Below, in pieces: positions 24,370 to 38,310 of a stretch of DNA of 64,000 nt (position 1 is its first letter; each line of letters opens with the position of its first letter). A model generated the notes under the pieces. It was given only the letters and a program-made list of their open reading frames with translations. It searched no databases and was not told the DNA's origin. Made by a program: the position numbers and the translations under genes. This DNA is from Melampsora larici-populina 98AG31 (Eukaryota; Basidiomycota; Pucciniomycetes; Pucciniales; Melampsoraceae): NCBI RefSeq assembly GCF_000204055.1, contig NW_006768785.1, forward strand, positions 825,335-889,334, read 5' to 3'.

Positions 24370-27144
24370 TCAGAGTTTATGGAAATCCGAGGAGTCTGAG
24401 TTCTTGTAAAAAGTGGGTCGTAGATAACAAGGCGAGGACAATGTTTGATAATTGGTGTCGCACCGGTGGACTGGAGCTGAGTAGTTTGAGGGCAAGGAAT
24501 GAATCGGAAGCAGTACGCAGTATGATTTCTCCAAACTGAAAGTCGAACGGTGGATTCTTGATTGTATCAGTAGTGTTCGACCGATTCTGAAGCCAAAGTT
24601 ACTTTGTCAAGTTGGACAATAACTGCGTGCAAAGGGGGGCAAAAGCAATCCAGGAGAGTTCGTAAACCAACACTATTCGATATGGGGGTGTAGTGCAGAG
24701 TTAGATAATTGAGAATATATATAATATGAGCCACCTTCAGAGATGAAAGCGGATGAGTAGCAGGAGGAAACAAAACTTGAGATGATGGCGAGAGGCTAGC
24801 ACCCAAGCTTGAGCAAGGTCGGAAAAGGAAATCGAGGGGAGAACTTGTACCCCCTGCAATATACAGCACGATCAAACACCTGATGAGGCTTAGAAGCTTT
24901 CACAGTGATCAAACGAGTCAAAGGATGTACACTTGAGGGCAAATCCCGTGAGACTCGTAGGAATGGCAATTCAGAGCAGATCCGAAAAAAATGAACCGAC
25001 GTTTTAAGCTCAAGGCAGCCGAGAGCGAAGAACTTTAAAGGAATCCCGATTAACCTTGAAATGGGTACTGGGTTTCGTGTAGGGTGAGACGGCAATGATC
25101 TGGGAATGAAGCCAACAAAGAGAAGCACCGAATTCTGGTAAGCTTAAAGGTGATTGTGAGTGAAGTACAGTTATATGTGGTGCATATGTAGTGTACACTA
25201 ACGATCGGATGAGCTCTAGTCAAAGGAAATGGTTGAAATCAAGAAGAGGAAGAGATAACTACAAGAAAACCGAGACGAGCGTAAATCACAGCTATGCGCA
25301 GGGTTCTGACCGCTCGCAGAACGAATACTCAAAACTCATTGGTGTGACCATAATATGACGTACAGAGGTCAAATCGGAACGCCCATGTCTCATGGATTGA
25401 ACACGCCGATCTAGGTGTCACTGTTGTGGATCAAGTATGAGGAAGCCTCTGAAGTTTGAACACAAAGAGCATAGAACTATCGAGACAAGACGATCCACGG
25501 GATAGCGAGACGCGCAGTGGACGGACAGAGACGGAATGGATGAATATGTATGTACTAAAGAATTGGTTTTGAAAAGAAATGACTCTATGCAATTTCTGTC
25601 CTTACAGATGCAGTCATCGGTGTGGTCAAGTCTCAGCTTCCCAAAAAAATATAAGGGGTAGTGTGTGAGACGCGTTGGGAACCTATTAAGTAGCAAGATT
25701 TGAGGATTGTATTGCTGGTAGTCTTGATTCCTGATACCGAGCTCGGGATTTATTTCAGCCTTTTGAATTACGAATATGCTGTCCAGCACAGTCATTTCAA
25801 TCGATATGGTGCGGCACGTCTTGACCATAGACCTCGCCTAAGAGTAGGAATAGCAAGAGGAAGGACCGGAACAGTATCATATATATATATATATATATGC
25901 TCCTGGAAGTCCAGTTGCCGGTAGATTGAAACGCGCAGCCAATGAAGATCTTGCGAGGCATCGCTTTGGCATGGATATATGGTCCGAGTGTGTAGTAAAA
26001 TCTTTTCAAAAAAGATGGGGACAAGGACACTGACACTGACGCTTACCTTCACCCGAGGTCCGACGAGAGAGGCGAGGTTAGGATGTAGGCGGTGAATTTG
26101 ATAGGATCGACTGATTTGCTTCAACTGATCGAAGGGACAGTAGGTTCTTGATTTTAAAAGGTCATCTACGTCACGAGTCCACGAAAGGAGTTATGGTTAA
26201 GGCCCGGAAATGTTTCCCGGATTGAAGGTCGATGATCACTTTGAAGGTCAAGAAACTTGAATGATGAGTTATGCCACTTCACAATCTTGATCACCGATGG
26301 CTAATGAAGCAGATGTGAATTGAATCATAGTAAGCGCCGATCGTGAATTGGATGAAAAGGTAAATCGGAAGAAATGTGATTCAGCGAATTTATTCGAATT
26401 CATGAAACTGTACCATATATAGAATGAATGCTAGTCATTTACGAACCTTACTGTAAGATATTGATCGTATTTATGTGATGTGGCAAGCAAGATCAAACGA
26501 ATTAGAGAGACGATCAAAAAAAAATGGAAAAAGGTCGATGGATGAGTTGGATATAAGGATTTGTATCGGCCTTTTTTAATTCCGTGACAGTCGAGACTCG
26601 ATATATAAGGGAGGAAGCAAAGTTGGTGTAAGTATGTACATAAAATCTCTCGATTTTTGTCCTGCTTTGTCTCCACCTTGCCTTTTCTCGCAGCCAAGAA
26701 GCTTTTTGGGGATAAGCTCTCATTCGTAATCAGGAGCCCTGTTTCCAAAAACCCAATCCAGTTTACGAATAACAAACAAATACATCATCTAAGCAGTGAT
26801 ATCCCAATTCTTCTATTGAAATGTTGAAAACTTAGAATCAAAGATTGAGGTCATCGACGATCGCATGGATAGTGTTTTGACCTGTATTTGACCATCGAGC
26901 GTGGTTTATACATACGGATACGAGGCAATTTCATCAAAGACTTCAAACTTCAGAAGCCAGTAGAGGAGGAATTCCTCGGATTCCTCGGTATTTTTCTTGA
27001 TAAATCGATGCGCCTCAGAGAGGCGAACATTTTATTTCTTTGCATCTCGATTTTTCACAAATAGGGGGAAAAGTTTTATAAGGAGGGCAAATTGCTCCTG
27101 CAAAAGTTGGTTCCCCTCACAGGCAAAAAGTTACGAGTTTGTCA
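24370..27144. other. Long upstream region of the GATA gene
   Basis: About 2.8 kb upstream of the GATA start. Several minus-strand frames of 60-136 codons occur but none shows motifs or consistent splice sites, so I read the region as promoter and 5' leader. A perfect (AT)10 microsatellite occupies 25879-25898. Long leaders and distant promoters are common for large fungal regulators, but this is inference. Confidence 0.4.
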
Positions 27145-27191
27145 TAAGTCCCTCGCTGCGCTCGAAGCGCGCGAGACGCAGCGTGGGACTT
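27145..27191. repeat. GC-rich palindromic mini-repeat
   Basis: A 47-bp hairpin opens with AAGTCCCTCGCTGCG and closes with CGCAGCGTGGGACTT inside otherwise AT-rich DNA. Its flanks (GAGTTTGTCATAAGTCCC before, GGGACTTTGTTGAGTTTA after) match the right terminus of the 43-46 kb foldback element, so this is probably a solitary end of that family. Confidence 0.8.
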
Positions 27192-30100
27192 TGTTGAGTT
27201 TAAAGAAAAGGGTGCGCATACAATTGATTTCCTCAACTACAATTACAGCCACAGACAAAATTCCCCGTTGTCAAAATAAACAAAATCTAGTGTATGCGTT
27301 TTAAGTCATCATCTGATGACAGGCTTTGTTGTTCAACAGCTGATTTGAGATCTACGAATTAATTATTTAGAAGTCTCGAACTTCTATGGTATACCACTCA
27401 ACCTCCACACGTGGATTCAAAGCGCTGGGCACAGTCGAACGTGTGATTGGATTGCCTTTTTAGTCTTGACTCTTGATGATTGACTTGGATCTACTGCAGC
27501 TTGTAGTATACTTATTTGGGTTGCGTCATAATTCCATCATGATCACAATTCGGTGTGAAGATGCCAAATTCCGGGGTTGAATCACACTCAACCTCACCAT
27601 CGTTGACTCAGTAAATGACAACTTCCCTTGCCGTGCTAACTCAACAAGGTACCGCTCGGCGAGCTTGCCGTTACCTCGTCATCTACGTACATATACCCTA
27701 TGGGGCGTGACAATTTTCCGAACATTATTTTCCGAGCGACAATGTCTGGACAAAGGGATGTCTGGAAAAATGCACCTTTGCCCGAGCAAAGTGCAATTTG
27801 ACAGACTTTCAATTTTTTGAGATTTTCGTCAAAATAAGTGGCTCAAAATATTGTATGTGTAATTGGATCTTGGGTGTCCAAAATGTCGAGTTTTCCGAAT
27901 ACTTTCACCCGACGTATATGTGTCGTGAAAAGCAAAGCATGTAAAAATGCATAAAGCATCCGATTTGTTAATTTTACGACCTTCCGTTCACGATCGTAAT
28001 AAATCGTGAAAAATGACGTTTGGGAAAGTCGATTTCAGGAAGCAATATGTTGAATTTCACAGACATGCTTTCACCACAATCACAAAGGATATTCACTACT
28101 TCCTCTCGAGTTCAGTTTGAACTGACCTTTTTTAGCTCAGTTCGAAGATCAGTTCCAATCAAGAATCACAACAATTATATCAATCAAAAGCAAACAAATG
28201 TTGAGAAATGAAACAAATGTGCAGACAAAAAAAAGTGTGAAGACCAAGATGAATGGTAAAGAACGTAGCGAAAGTGGAAAGAAATAAGTAAAAAGGGAAA
28301 AAGTACTCAAGTACACAAAGCAAGAAGGAGGTAGACTACATCTTCTCCTTCTTACGCTTTGACTTCCGCACATTGCCATCTGCCTTTGACTCTTGCCATT
28401 GACTGCCACGGTTTACAGGCTCTTCCAGATCTTTGGCCTCAAACTCTTTCTCATCAACAATTGCCCAAACTTTCCAACCCTTCCGTTTTTTGTTTCTTTC
28501 TGATGTCAAAAAAAGCAAGTGTGAGCGGTACAATTAAAGAATCATGAAGCTGAACAGAAACACACCTTTGTGATGCTCTTTACCTAAGTTTCCATTGGAC
28601 ATACATCTTCCTGGTTGCCATCCGCCTGTGAGTCCTTACGTCTTTGTAGGTACAACACAGAGCAACAAATTTCTACAATGATGGTCATCACAGAATGATC
28701 TTGAGTGGATCAGATTTTTCATTCAAGCAGATATTGGTTTTGATGATCTACATCTCTCTGCATACAAAGGAACAAGCAGTTATAGAGATGGTAAGTAAGT
28801 AAAAACATCAAATTCAACAATATATTAGGTTGTCAAATTAAAATTTCAACAACAAAAACACTACAACATGGGAAAGTTTTTTTGTAGTTAAACATGGTCA
28901 CATCATCACTGGTAAACCATGATCAAGATTTTCTATACTCTTTTGCCTTGATTCTCCACCCAGTGTTGAGGGAAGTGTGCCCTTTCGTCCACTATCAGGA
29001 TAATCTGGTTCAGAGCGTGAAACAGGCAAGGCAAGGTCTTGGATTGTGTGTTGTAAACTTAGCTGTTTATGTTTTATGCAAACAGGATACATGAAAGCTT
29101 TTCCTTTTTGCAAATTTTACGTCAACTTATGCTCCAGCGTGGAGGTTTTTACAAGTGTTACCAGGTCCCAGGAATGCCTCTACAGAGGGTACTGATCAAA
29201 AAGGTTGGATTCTGGGAATTTCCCCAAAGGGTACTCACCAAAAAGGTTGGCTCTTGAGGCTCTAACATGTTTATGAAGACTGGCTGCTGTCTTGATGCTC
29301 AGAAATCCTGCACACATTTTGAATGTGATTAATTTGATTATTCAAACTAAGTGTTTTTTCAACTTTAGATTCATGTGTTGATCTTTTCACTCCAAAGCAA
29401 ACACAAGGAACTTGAATCCAAAAAGCTGAAAGCTATTTAGTACTTGAATAGTAAACCTTTAAACACATCTTTAGTCTACAGGTTTTATGTCCCCATGCTT
29501 CCAATCCCTCTTTGGAGAGTTGACTGGTGGCCCTGTTGTTTGATTTCTTTGAATCATTGTTGTCTGATCTCATGATCTATCCTCAAAAATGATAAAAAGA
29601 AAGGTAGATTCTGTGCCAGAATGATTTAACAATCTAGCCCAAGTGTTTAGAAATGGAATCAAAATCAACCACTGAGATGATGACATAGTGGAAACTGAAG
29701 GAGAGTTCAGGTAGCACATCTCAAAGGGATGTCATCCAATCCTGCCCATTGCCTAAGCTGGACACTTGTCACTACACATCAGTCACTCCATGACCATTAT
29801 AAATCCTTCTCGATGTTTATGGTCAAACAAACTTGTTGTTAAAATGAAGAACAGTCTCAGGGGGCCTTTGTGACCCCTTTTGATCCCCACCAAAATACAA
29901 TATACCCAAAGGGTACTGACAAAAAAGATCAGATTCCAAGACTTTTGAGAAAACTTACCCCATAAAGGTCAAATATTTGTTAAGTAACCTCTGTAGGCGT
30001 ATTCCAGCGTCCTGTTTTACCGTAAAACGTCCGAGTCTGACACCCCCTGGTGACTTGAAACCAAGATATATTAACAAACTGTGTTGTATGTATATAGAAA

Positions 30101-32151
30101 GAAAGTGAGCTGCAGTAATTTTTCGGGGTGTGTACTTGGTATTGATCACACTGTTGATATCTTACAAGTTTTACATGAGATAACCAACCCGAACTATGTA
30201 ATAGTGATATCATTTATACTACCCCGCTGCCAGTATATCTTGGTAATTGCTTGATATTGATCACGCTATTAGTATTGATATATGACCAGTTTTGAATCAT
30301 CTGATCAACCTGAACTATGTAATGGTGATATAGAATGATTCCAGTGTACGTTAGTGGCCCCTGAATTTTACACGCGCAGGGCTTTTCTTTGAAAACGTTC
30401 ATGGTCAGCCTGTAAAGGGTTTACGATACAGTATAATTTCGCCATAGTGAATGATGGTAATCATCAACATTACCAATTAGATTATGCATATATTGTATCA
30501 AGAAATATGAAATTTATAAAATCCATCCAGGTGGAGTTCTTCAATTCTATCACAAAGGGACATATTGTTGGAGATGTTTCCTCGAGATATACCAATGGTC
30601 GTCATGACGTTTCGAAACATGATTGACTGCTGCAAAGAGTATCAAAGGAATCAAAGCTTGACTGCCATAGTGTTGATACTTTTAATTGCTTCGTCAGTTT
30701 TGGAGCGTGCTTGAAAGAAATGATGTGTGGTAAGTAATAGATATCCTCGGCTCCAAACAACGATGTTACTATTATTGAATGGCCAACGCTTCACTTGAGT
30801 TTGATGAGCAAAAGACGAACGTTTCGCTTCCATTCAGTCCTCATCGTGAGTATTAGGGCAATTAGGGGCAATTCATGCAACTTTGGCTGGCAACTTACAA
30901 GGCTTTGGTACATGCAATCACCGAAAACAAACTGAATGCACTACACTTCAGCGTTGAATTCAAAGCACGGTTTTCATGTGCACTGGTGAGCTGTTCGTTC
31001 AAGGATCGACTTTCAAAAATTGGAAACCCATTCCAATTATCAGATTCTCAACTTATTTCACCTTGAGCTATGTTTTTTCAATGTGTGGCTCTGGTCAAGT
31101 CCTGGACACGAATTAACAAACAAACTGCTTGAAGGATGAATTTGATACAGAATCATCTTATTTGATGTCACATTGAGTTTGTAAACCATGCTCCACTCCG
31201 GAAAATATATGACATCACAAGAAAAGATAAGCCAGCTCCGTACATCGAAAGCTTTAGCAATGGAAGAGAGAACAAAGGGATATGCATATATTGATCATCA
31301 CACCCATAATAATATAGGTGTCTGAGTGTCATAACTTACAAGTAGGTCTTGAATTTCCATACAATTCTCAACCGCTGTGATTTGTGGGGTTCAATGAAAA
31401 TATAGAAAAATGTGAGTTACTGTTTATCCAAAGACATCAATTGAAATTCATTTCCAGAAATTACTTCTTTTAGAATTTCATTCTCATTCAAATTCAAGTT
31501 TTCCTTGCAAAATCAATCTCAAACATGTCCATACATACGAAGAAACTTACCAATTTTAATTTTGTGCATTTCTCAACATCTGTGATTTGGTTTGGTTTGG
31601 GATTCCTTTTTGATTAAAAAGTAGAAAGATGTGCGTTTATACAAAAAAAAATCACAATCCATTTTCAGAAGCTACTTCTTCTTGGTATATCTCCATTCAA
31701 GTTCATCTCATGAGCTGTAATTTCATACTTCTTCTGAATTGTCAAGTTTGATAAAAAACACTACCAGCATGCTTGGTTTGATCCATGACGTGTTGGCTGC
31801 AAGAGGCTTGGTGATGTTGATACCAGAGGTTCTATAATGATCAAATATGTACCACATCAAGAAGAGCTAAAACTTTGAGTGTCATTCCTTTTACAGAAAC
31901 AGAAATGGACCCCAGGCCTTGTCTACATTCATTTCCCATGCAAAAATTGCATTTTGAAACTAGGTTTTCAAGAAAGTTGGAACGAAAGCAAGCTTTTTGT
32001 GACAGATAAGAGCTTTCAACACACAAGTTCATCATTCCAGCTTGTGGTGTTGCAAATTCCGAGCATGTGACTCGGGGCCAGACTCGGGGCTAAATCATAA
32101 ATCTCATCGAGAAAGTTCGGAAGTTGACTTTAACTGCAAACGACACTTAAA
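27192..32151. other. 5-kb gene-poor, repeat-rich stretch
   Basis: No supported gene. Visible structure: a diverged direct duplication at about 30138-30345 (period near 117 bp, sharing GAACTATGTAATRGTGATAT); related segments at about 31340-31530 and 31540-31730 that look like decayed duplicates; and three phrases AAGGGTACT(G/C)A followed by AAAAAGRT near 29186, 29228 and 29910. A basic frame at 28336-28533 ends in RKSKRKKEKM but stands alone. Most of this is probably old transposon sequence. Confidence 0.35.
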
Positions 32152-32810
32152 ATGATCAGGATCACAATCAATCGAGTTCTTCGATCATCTCAACCAAACC
32201 ATCTCAATTCTTTCAATGGACGACTTTTTATTCAAGATTCCCAGAGCCTTCCTCGACTGATCCGATCAATTTCAACGGATACGGGTTTACTCCCAGAACT
32301 ACGAAATGCTCTTAAACAGGCTATGAAGGATCGTAACTTGGTTCAACGAGATGTGCTAAAGGTCTGTAAATTTTATCTTATCTTCAATTTTATCACATCG
32401 ACTGATATGTTCATGAGTTGCATGGATAGTCTGTTATTGGTGATATTCAAACCTCACAACATCTAGCCAATGCTCCTTCCCCAATCAAGACACTCAAAAT
32501 GGCCATCACCAAAAGATTCGAAGCAGCAAAAGCATCTAAAGAAGCAAACCCTCCTAGACTAGAAATGGAAGAATTATACACATCCGAGGCCATCATATTA
32601 CAAAAATTTATACCCACTGAATTAGCAGATATGAGTTCAGAAGAATTGATTGTAACAGTTAAAGAGGTGGTAGATCAACTTCAGATACCCGTTGAAGATC
32701 GAACTAAAGCATTAGGAAGAGTAGTTAAAGCTGTAAAAGATATCACAGGGGAAAGGGCAGATGGAAAAGAGATTGCAAAGATAGTTAAAGAGATTTTAGA
32801 ATTGAAATAA
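32152..32810 (+). CDS. AIM41: Mitochondrial GatB/YqeY-domain protein (Aim41-like)
   Basis: Two exons (32152-32365 and 32467-32810) give about 185 residues. The first 40 residues are Arg/Ser-rich with few acids, fitting a mitochondrial presequence. The body has the YqeY pattern: LRNALKQAMKDRNLVQRDVL at the start, then LQKFIPTELADMSSEELIVT and VVKAVKDITGERADGKEIAK, ending VKEILELK. The YqeY fold resembles the tail domain of GatB amidotransferase subunits. Yeast Aim41 is mitochondrial with poorly defined function, perhaps linked to tRNA-dependent amidation. The donor at 32366 keeps the frame; a donor four bases earlier would break it. It converges on the NSRP1-type gene with 57 bp between stop codons. 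Confidence 0.85.
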
Positions 32811-32867
32811 ACAATACAATGTAAATCAAACTCAAACTTTTTTTCCCTGATCAATGTACATAGTACA

Positions 32868-34212
32868 TTAGATGGTTTCTTTTGTACTTGTCTCAGTTGG
32901 AATTAACACTTTCTCACGTGCCTTTCTTCTTTCTTGAGCTTTACGTTTAAGTTCTTCAACTTTACTTTCATCATTTCTTCTAGCTACCTTTTTAATCTGA
33001 TCCTTCATTTGATCTTCTTCTGCTTTTCGTTTATTACTTTCGAGTTCAATTAATTGTTGTTGAAGTAATAATGATTGTCGTTCTCTTGAAAGTTTTAATT
33101 TTTCGGCTTGTGAGATGCCTTCTTCCTCTTCTTCTTGTTTTTTTACCAGAGCTGCTTCTGCTTCTGCTTTTTCTCTTTCCTGTCGGGCTCGTTCGGCTAT
33201 AGGTAATGCGAATCCTGATTTCGTTGGCTTTTTGGGTCCTAGCTTGGGTTGACCTACGTTGAGTCCTCCGGTGAGTAATTGACGATGATCAATGATCCGA
33301 CCTTCATCATCCAAATCGACTTTCCTACCCAACTTCCTTCCCACTTCTGCTGCCAACTTAGCCTCACTCGGTACCTCTTCTGGTTCTGGATCATATTGTG
33401 GTTGTTGAGAAACAGAACTTGCAGGTAAAGCCGAAGATAAAGTAGAAGCAAGATTAAGTGAAGTACCACCCGACCTTTTAGCAGCAGCAGCCACCGCTTT
33501 AACAGCTGCTTCATTCCTTTTTGAATCTTCATCTAAGATGTTTTTATAAAATGAACTCATTCCTTTAGATGTTGGACCTTTTTCAGCTTTTAATTTTTCT
33601 TCTTCTTCTGCTTTACGTAATTCGGCTTGTTGTTCTAAATAAGCTGGGGTTACAAATGCATCTTTATCTGCAAATTCGGCTCCTTCTAATTCTCGCTCTC
33701 TTTGTACCATTTTATCTTCTGCACGAACTCGATCGATTTGACGTTGTTTTGCTGTTTCAATTAAACCTGAGATGTATTGAGGCTAAAAGGTAAAGACGAA
33801 CAATAAGCAAAGAACAAAAGTTATTTTATTTTATTTGAAGATTTCAACTGACCTTTCGTTGTACTCCTGATTGCTCCTTGGCCAATTTAGATTGTTTTTC
33901 TGCTGATTTCATATCATCATAAACTTCATCATATTCGAATACAGTAGCATCCAGTTTAGCAGCTTCATCTTGTTTAAGTTTTTGTTGACGTGAAAGTTTA
34001 CTATTGGTAGGAGGTAAAAGAAGTGAAGGATTTCCAGATCGAGAAGAAGAAGCCTTCTTGGTACCGCTATTAGTATTAGATCCAATCTTTAAAGTAAGCT
34101 CATCTTCTTCTTCATCTTCTTCAAATACTTTATTGGTTGTTGGTCGTTTGTTGGATGTACCAGAGTTGGACTTTGTAGTTGTAGTTCCGATTGAGAATTT
34201 GATAGCTGACAT
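32868..34212 (-). CDS. NSRP1-type nuclear speckle splicing regulator
   Basis: Exons 34212-33853 and 33782-32868 (70-nt intron) join in phase to 424 residues. The family is the DUF2040 group including human NSRP1/CCDC55, nuclear proteins that bind splicing factors and affect splice-site choice. Matching parts are ATVFEYDEVYDDM, PQYISGLIETAKQRQIDR, the diagnostic ELEGAEFADKDAFVTPAYLE, and MSSFYKNILDEDSKR. The C-terminal half is highly charged and probably coiled coil (EKLKLSRERQSLLLQQQLIE), ending in a Lys/Arg-rich stretch. The N-terminus is Ser/Thr/Asn-rich with an acidic EEDEEEDE patch. It shares a 358-bp divergent promoter with DBP4. Confidence 0.88.
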
Positions 34213-34570
34213 CAGTGAAGAATTTGAAATTTTGAAAGGTTGAATTGGATTACATCATCAAATCAATCTGGAACTCAAATAGAATCACATCTGGAAAAGA
34301 CAGGTGACAGGATTCTAGAGATGTTACAGCTTGTTCTATGTCACGGATGAGTGACATCAGCGTGTAAGCTGACCCGAGCTCTGTCAGAAGCTGACAAAAG
34401 GCTAGCCCGTGGTTGTCGCATAGCTGACATGTCACATGTTGAAGTCACATGATTTATGATTTACAGACACAGTACAGATTGACTACAATTTTTTGATTTT
34501 CTCAAATTCCACTGGCCAACTCACTCTTCCTGCAACCTGAAAGTGATTCTCAACTAATCAACTTGACGAA
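34213..34570. promoter_or_regulatory. Divergent promoter between NSRP1-type gene and DBP4
   Basis: 358 bp separate the two start codons, so both promoters must overlap here. The stretch contains repeated AGCTGACA/TGTCAGCT words (about 34334-34430), which form short inverted pairs. I see no TATA box that clearly belongs to either gene. Confidence 0.5.
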
Positions 34571-37406
34571 ATGAAACCAAAAGCTTCAAAGACTAACAAA
34601 AAGAAAACACCTCGAAATGGATTCAAAGCGGATAAAAGACAAAGAGAAGAACAGGAGCTCAAAAAGTTAGCATCTGACAGCCTTTCATTTGTTAGCGGCT
34701 TTTTTCTTTCTTTCTTATCTTTTTCTTTTTGAACCATTCAGTCATTAATAGATCAGAAAGTAATGTTGAGATTGATTTTCTTTTTCTTTAGGATTTGAAT
34801 ACACCTCCCGCTTTGTTTACCGATATACCTATATCAGCCGCTACACTTAAAGGTCTTCAAGCAGCCAAATATACAAAACTAACACCTATACAAGCTTTAT
34901 CACTTCCTAGAGCTTTGATGGGTAAAGATGTACTGGGAGCAGCACGTACTGGATCAGGAAAAACTTTGGCATTTTTAATACCAGTCTTGGAAATGTTATA
35001 CCGATCAAAATGGGGTCATATGGATGGTTTAGGTGCATTAGTTATTAGTCCCACAAGAGAATTAGCAGTTCAAATTTTTGAAGTTTTAAGAAGTATTGGA
35101 AAATTTCATTCATTTAGTGCTGGTTTAGTTATTGGTGGAAAAAGTTTAGAAGATGAAAGAGAAAGATTAAGTAAAATGAATATTTTGATTGCTACGCCTG
35201 GTAGATTACAACAACATTTAGAACAAACTACTGGATTTGATTGTGATAATTTACAAGTCTTAGGTTAGTTAACCTGATCATCTTCTTTGACAGTTCTATA
35301 ATCACTCATTTCGGATGCTAATTTATTTCTTATGATTTGTACATCAGTGTTGGATGAAGCAGATCGAATTCTTGATATGGGATTCTCAAACTCGATCAAC
35401 GCAATCATCTCTAGTTTACCAGCTTCACGTCAAACCTTATTGTTTTCTGCCACACAAACCAAATCGGTCAAAGACCTTGCTCGACTATCTTTAAGCGAGG
35501 ACCCGGAGTACGTAGCGGCTCGTGAGACAGGGGTTGATAGAGATCTGACAACACCTAAAGAGCTACATCAAAGCTATATGGTCATCGATCTTCAGTCTAA
35601 AATGGATTATCTTTGGACATTCTTGAAAACACATTTAAAGAACAAAATGATTGTATTCCTAAGTAGCTGTAAACAGGTCGGTTTGAGATAATCTCTTTTT
35701 TCCTGCACATAGACACACATAATAAATCATCGGCGTGTTCTTGCCCATTCACTACAGGTACGATTTGTTTACGAAACCTTTAGACACATGCGTCCTGGAA
35801 TGCCACTATTACACCTCCATGGAAAACAAAAGCAAACCAAACGATTAGAGATATACGAAAGATTTTCAAGTTCACCAGAAGCATGTCTTTTTGCTACCGA
35901 TATTGCAGCAAGAGGCTTAGATTTTCCATCGATCGATTGGGTAGTTCAAGCAGATTGTCCAGAAGATTTAGATACATATGTACATAGAGTAGGTAGAACA
36001 GCAAGATATCAAAGTGGAGGGAAAGCATTGATATTTTTATTACCATCAGAAGAAGAAGGCATGGTAAGTAAATGGGAAGAAAGAGGAATCGAAGTGAAGA
36101 AAGTGAAACCGAATGATTCTAGAAAACAAACTATACAACATAAACTTCAAGCTCAAATGTTTAAATTTCCAGATATTAAATTTTTAGGACAAAGAGCATT
36201 TATTTCATATGTTAGATCGATTTATTTACAAAGGAATAAAAAGATTTTCAAATTAGATCAACTCGATTTAACTGCTTTTGCTGAATCATTAGGTTTACCT
36301 GGAGCTCCTCAAGTTAAACTTACGGGACAAGGGAATGGTGGATTTGCAGGTGGGACGGGCGAGAGCGCCAAAGCGAAAAAGAATGCACCTAGGACTGTTG
36401 AAGCCATTAAAAAGGAACTTCAGGTAAAAAATGATAGCTCTTCGGATTCGGAAGGCAGTGATGAAGAACTTGAAGCTACATCAGATAGTGGTAGTTCCTC
36501 TGAAGATGAAGATGTTAGTGACGAGGAGGAAAGTTCAGATTCCAGTGATCAAGAGTCATCAAAGTCAGTATCACGGAAGGAGTCTAAAACGACAGAAGCC
36601 AGTAAACCTGCAGTTCGAACTAAATATGATCGAATGTTCAATCGAAAAAATCAAGACATTCTTTCACATCATTATAACAAGGTGATTGATCGAGAAAATG
36701 ATCAATCTGAAGAAGATGATGATGATGAATTCATTAAAGTTAAACGAGTAGATCACGAATTAGATCAAGCAGAGGCAGCTATACCAGATTCAGCATATTT
36801 ATCTAAACGAAAACTTAAACTAGCTACATCTAAAAAAGCCATTGCAATGTCAGGTATAGGATTAGGTAAAAAGATAAGATTTGATGAAACAGGTGAAGGT
36901 CATGATGCATATAAGATTTTAGGAGAAGAAGAATTTCTTGAAAGTCATAATGTTAATGATGAGATTAAACAGTTCGTGAATAGAGAAAGTCAAAAGATTA
37001 AAGAAGTCGATCAGAAAGATAGGTTAGTTGAAAAAGATAAAAAGCTTGAAAAGAAACGTAAAAGGAAAACTAATCAAGAGATCGTAAGTCCATCTCTATA
37101 TATACTTGATCTATTTTAGTTTTTTTTCGAGTTCCTTGGTTATTGATCTATAAATTGTGATTTTGGTTTTCTTAGGAACATAATGGACCGATTGCTGAAC
37201 TTGTTGATGATGGAATCGAAGATGATGGTTATATCTCTCCAGAATTTGATCTTCAATCAGAATCAGAATCAGAAGAGAAATCAAATACATATCATCAATT
37301 TAAGAAATCTAGAAGGGAAGATGATCAGAATGATGATCTACCTGAATCAGATCCAGAGTTAGACTTGGAAGCTTTGGCTCTTCAAGCTCTTGCAAAAAGG
37401 AAATAG
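34571..37406 (+). CDS. DBP4: ATP-dependent RNA helicase Dbp4/Hca4 (DDX10)
   Basis: Five exons (34571-34690, 34792-35263, 35348-35676, 35758-37083, 37176-37406) join in phase to 825 residues. Dbp4 is a nucleolar DEAD-box helicase that releases U14 snoRNA during 18S rRNA processing. Motifs in order: Q motif ([12 protein letters not shown]), Walker [29 protein letters not shown] in [16 protein letters not shown] in LFSATQT, helicase C motifs [17 protein letters not shown] and HRVGRTARY. After the core come the family's [20 protein letters not shown] domain, an acidic Ser/Asp/Glu region of about 100 residues, [20 protein letters not shown], and a basic tail. The usual Dbp4 C-terminal motif [13 protein letters not shown] ends the protein. 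A transposon starts 30 bp after the stop. Confidence 0.96.
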
Positions 37407-37436
37407 ATTTAATTGTTTTTTCGCTCCTCAGTTTTA

Positions 37437-38310
37437 GGCCCCGTTTGGTATAGCTTTTAGCTTTTATAAATACATTAGAAATTAATAGATTATGCATTGC
37501 ATAATCTATTATTTTATGAAGCCAATTTTCAAATCTGAAATTCAATTTTCAAAGCAAAAATCAATTGATGTTGTTTGTTCTTGTTTGGTGTTTCATCAAA
37601 CTTGACTACATATCAATCAAAATCTACTATCATCTTGATTTTTGATGGGTCAAGTCGTTTAGAGATCAACACAACTTGGCTATTGATCCATTGATGACTC
37701 GATAGAATACTAATGGGTTAATGGAGTTAATCAGTAGTGAAATGATCACTTGGTCCAAGTCTGAACTCCTCAGTCTATATGTTCACCAAGAAACAGGTGA
37801 TGTTGTTTCTATCTATCACCAGGAATTGAGTGAAAGACAAAAGTCAAATTGATGATTGTGAAGGTCAAGTTATTACAAAATGAGAGTTGAACTTGTAAGG
37901 ATCACAGTCGTTAGCAAAGATCGAAGTCGCGTTACAAGAATTGAAGATATACAAATCAGACTAAAGTTGATAAACATGAACATTTGAAGTTTCTTGCGTG
38001 ATGGAAAAAGAATCGTTTGCAGTTGTCAAGATTTTGATCGGAAGTCGTCTTGAATCTTGATGCGACAGAGCCCCGAGTTTTGAGGCTTTCCCGGGTTGAT
38101 AATGGATTATTGAGACTTGAAAGCTGGTCTGGAGAAGCTTTCAAAATGATCAAAAATAATAGATTATCGACTGAAAAATGGCTTTCAAGAAGAGGGGCAA
38201 TGGAGGGCAAAAGCGATAACAAACGAGTTTTTTTGAAAAAGTGTAAAATAGATTATTTTCAAAAAAAAATACATTTCTTCCAGTTTTTGTAAGCCATACC
38301 AAACGGGGCC
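37437..38310. mobile_element. Harbinger-like MITE with GGCCCCGTTTGG ends
   Basis: 874 bp. The ends GGCCCCGTTTGGTATAGCTT and the complement GGCCCCGTTTGGTATGGCTT differ at one base, and TTA lies on both sides (37434-37436 and 38311-38313). The 3-bp TTA duplication fits PIF/Harbinger. A perfect palindrome AATAGATTATGCA/TGCATAATCTATT lies near the left end. No transposase. Because it starts 30 bp after the DBP4 stop, DBP4 transcripts probably end inside it. Confidence 0.87.

Noticed and set aside
24567..26124. Several minus-strand frames upstream of the GATA gene that could be extra N-terminal exons
   Set aside because: None joins in phase to the ATG at 24369 with good splice sites, and none resembles the Ser-rich protein.
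28336..28533. Basic 65-codon frame ending RKSKRKKEKM as a small nuclear protein
   Set aside because: Isolated, inside repeat-rich DNA, with no neighbouring exon; Lys-rich ends arise easily from A-rich DNA.
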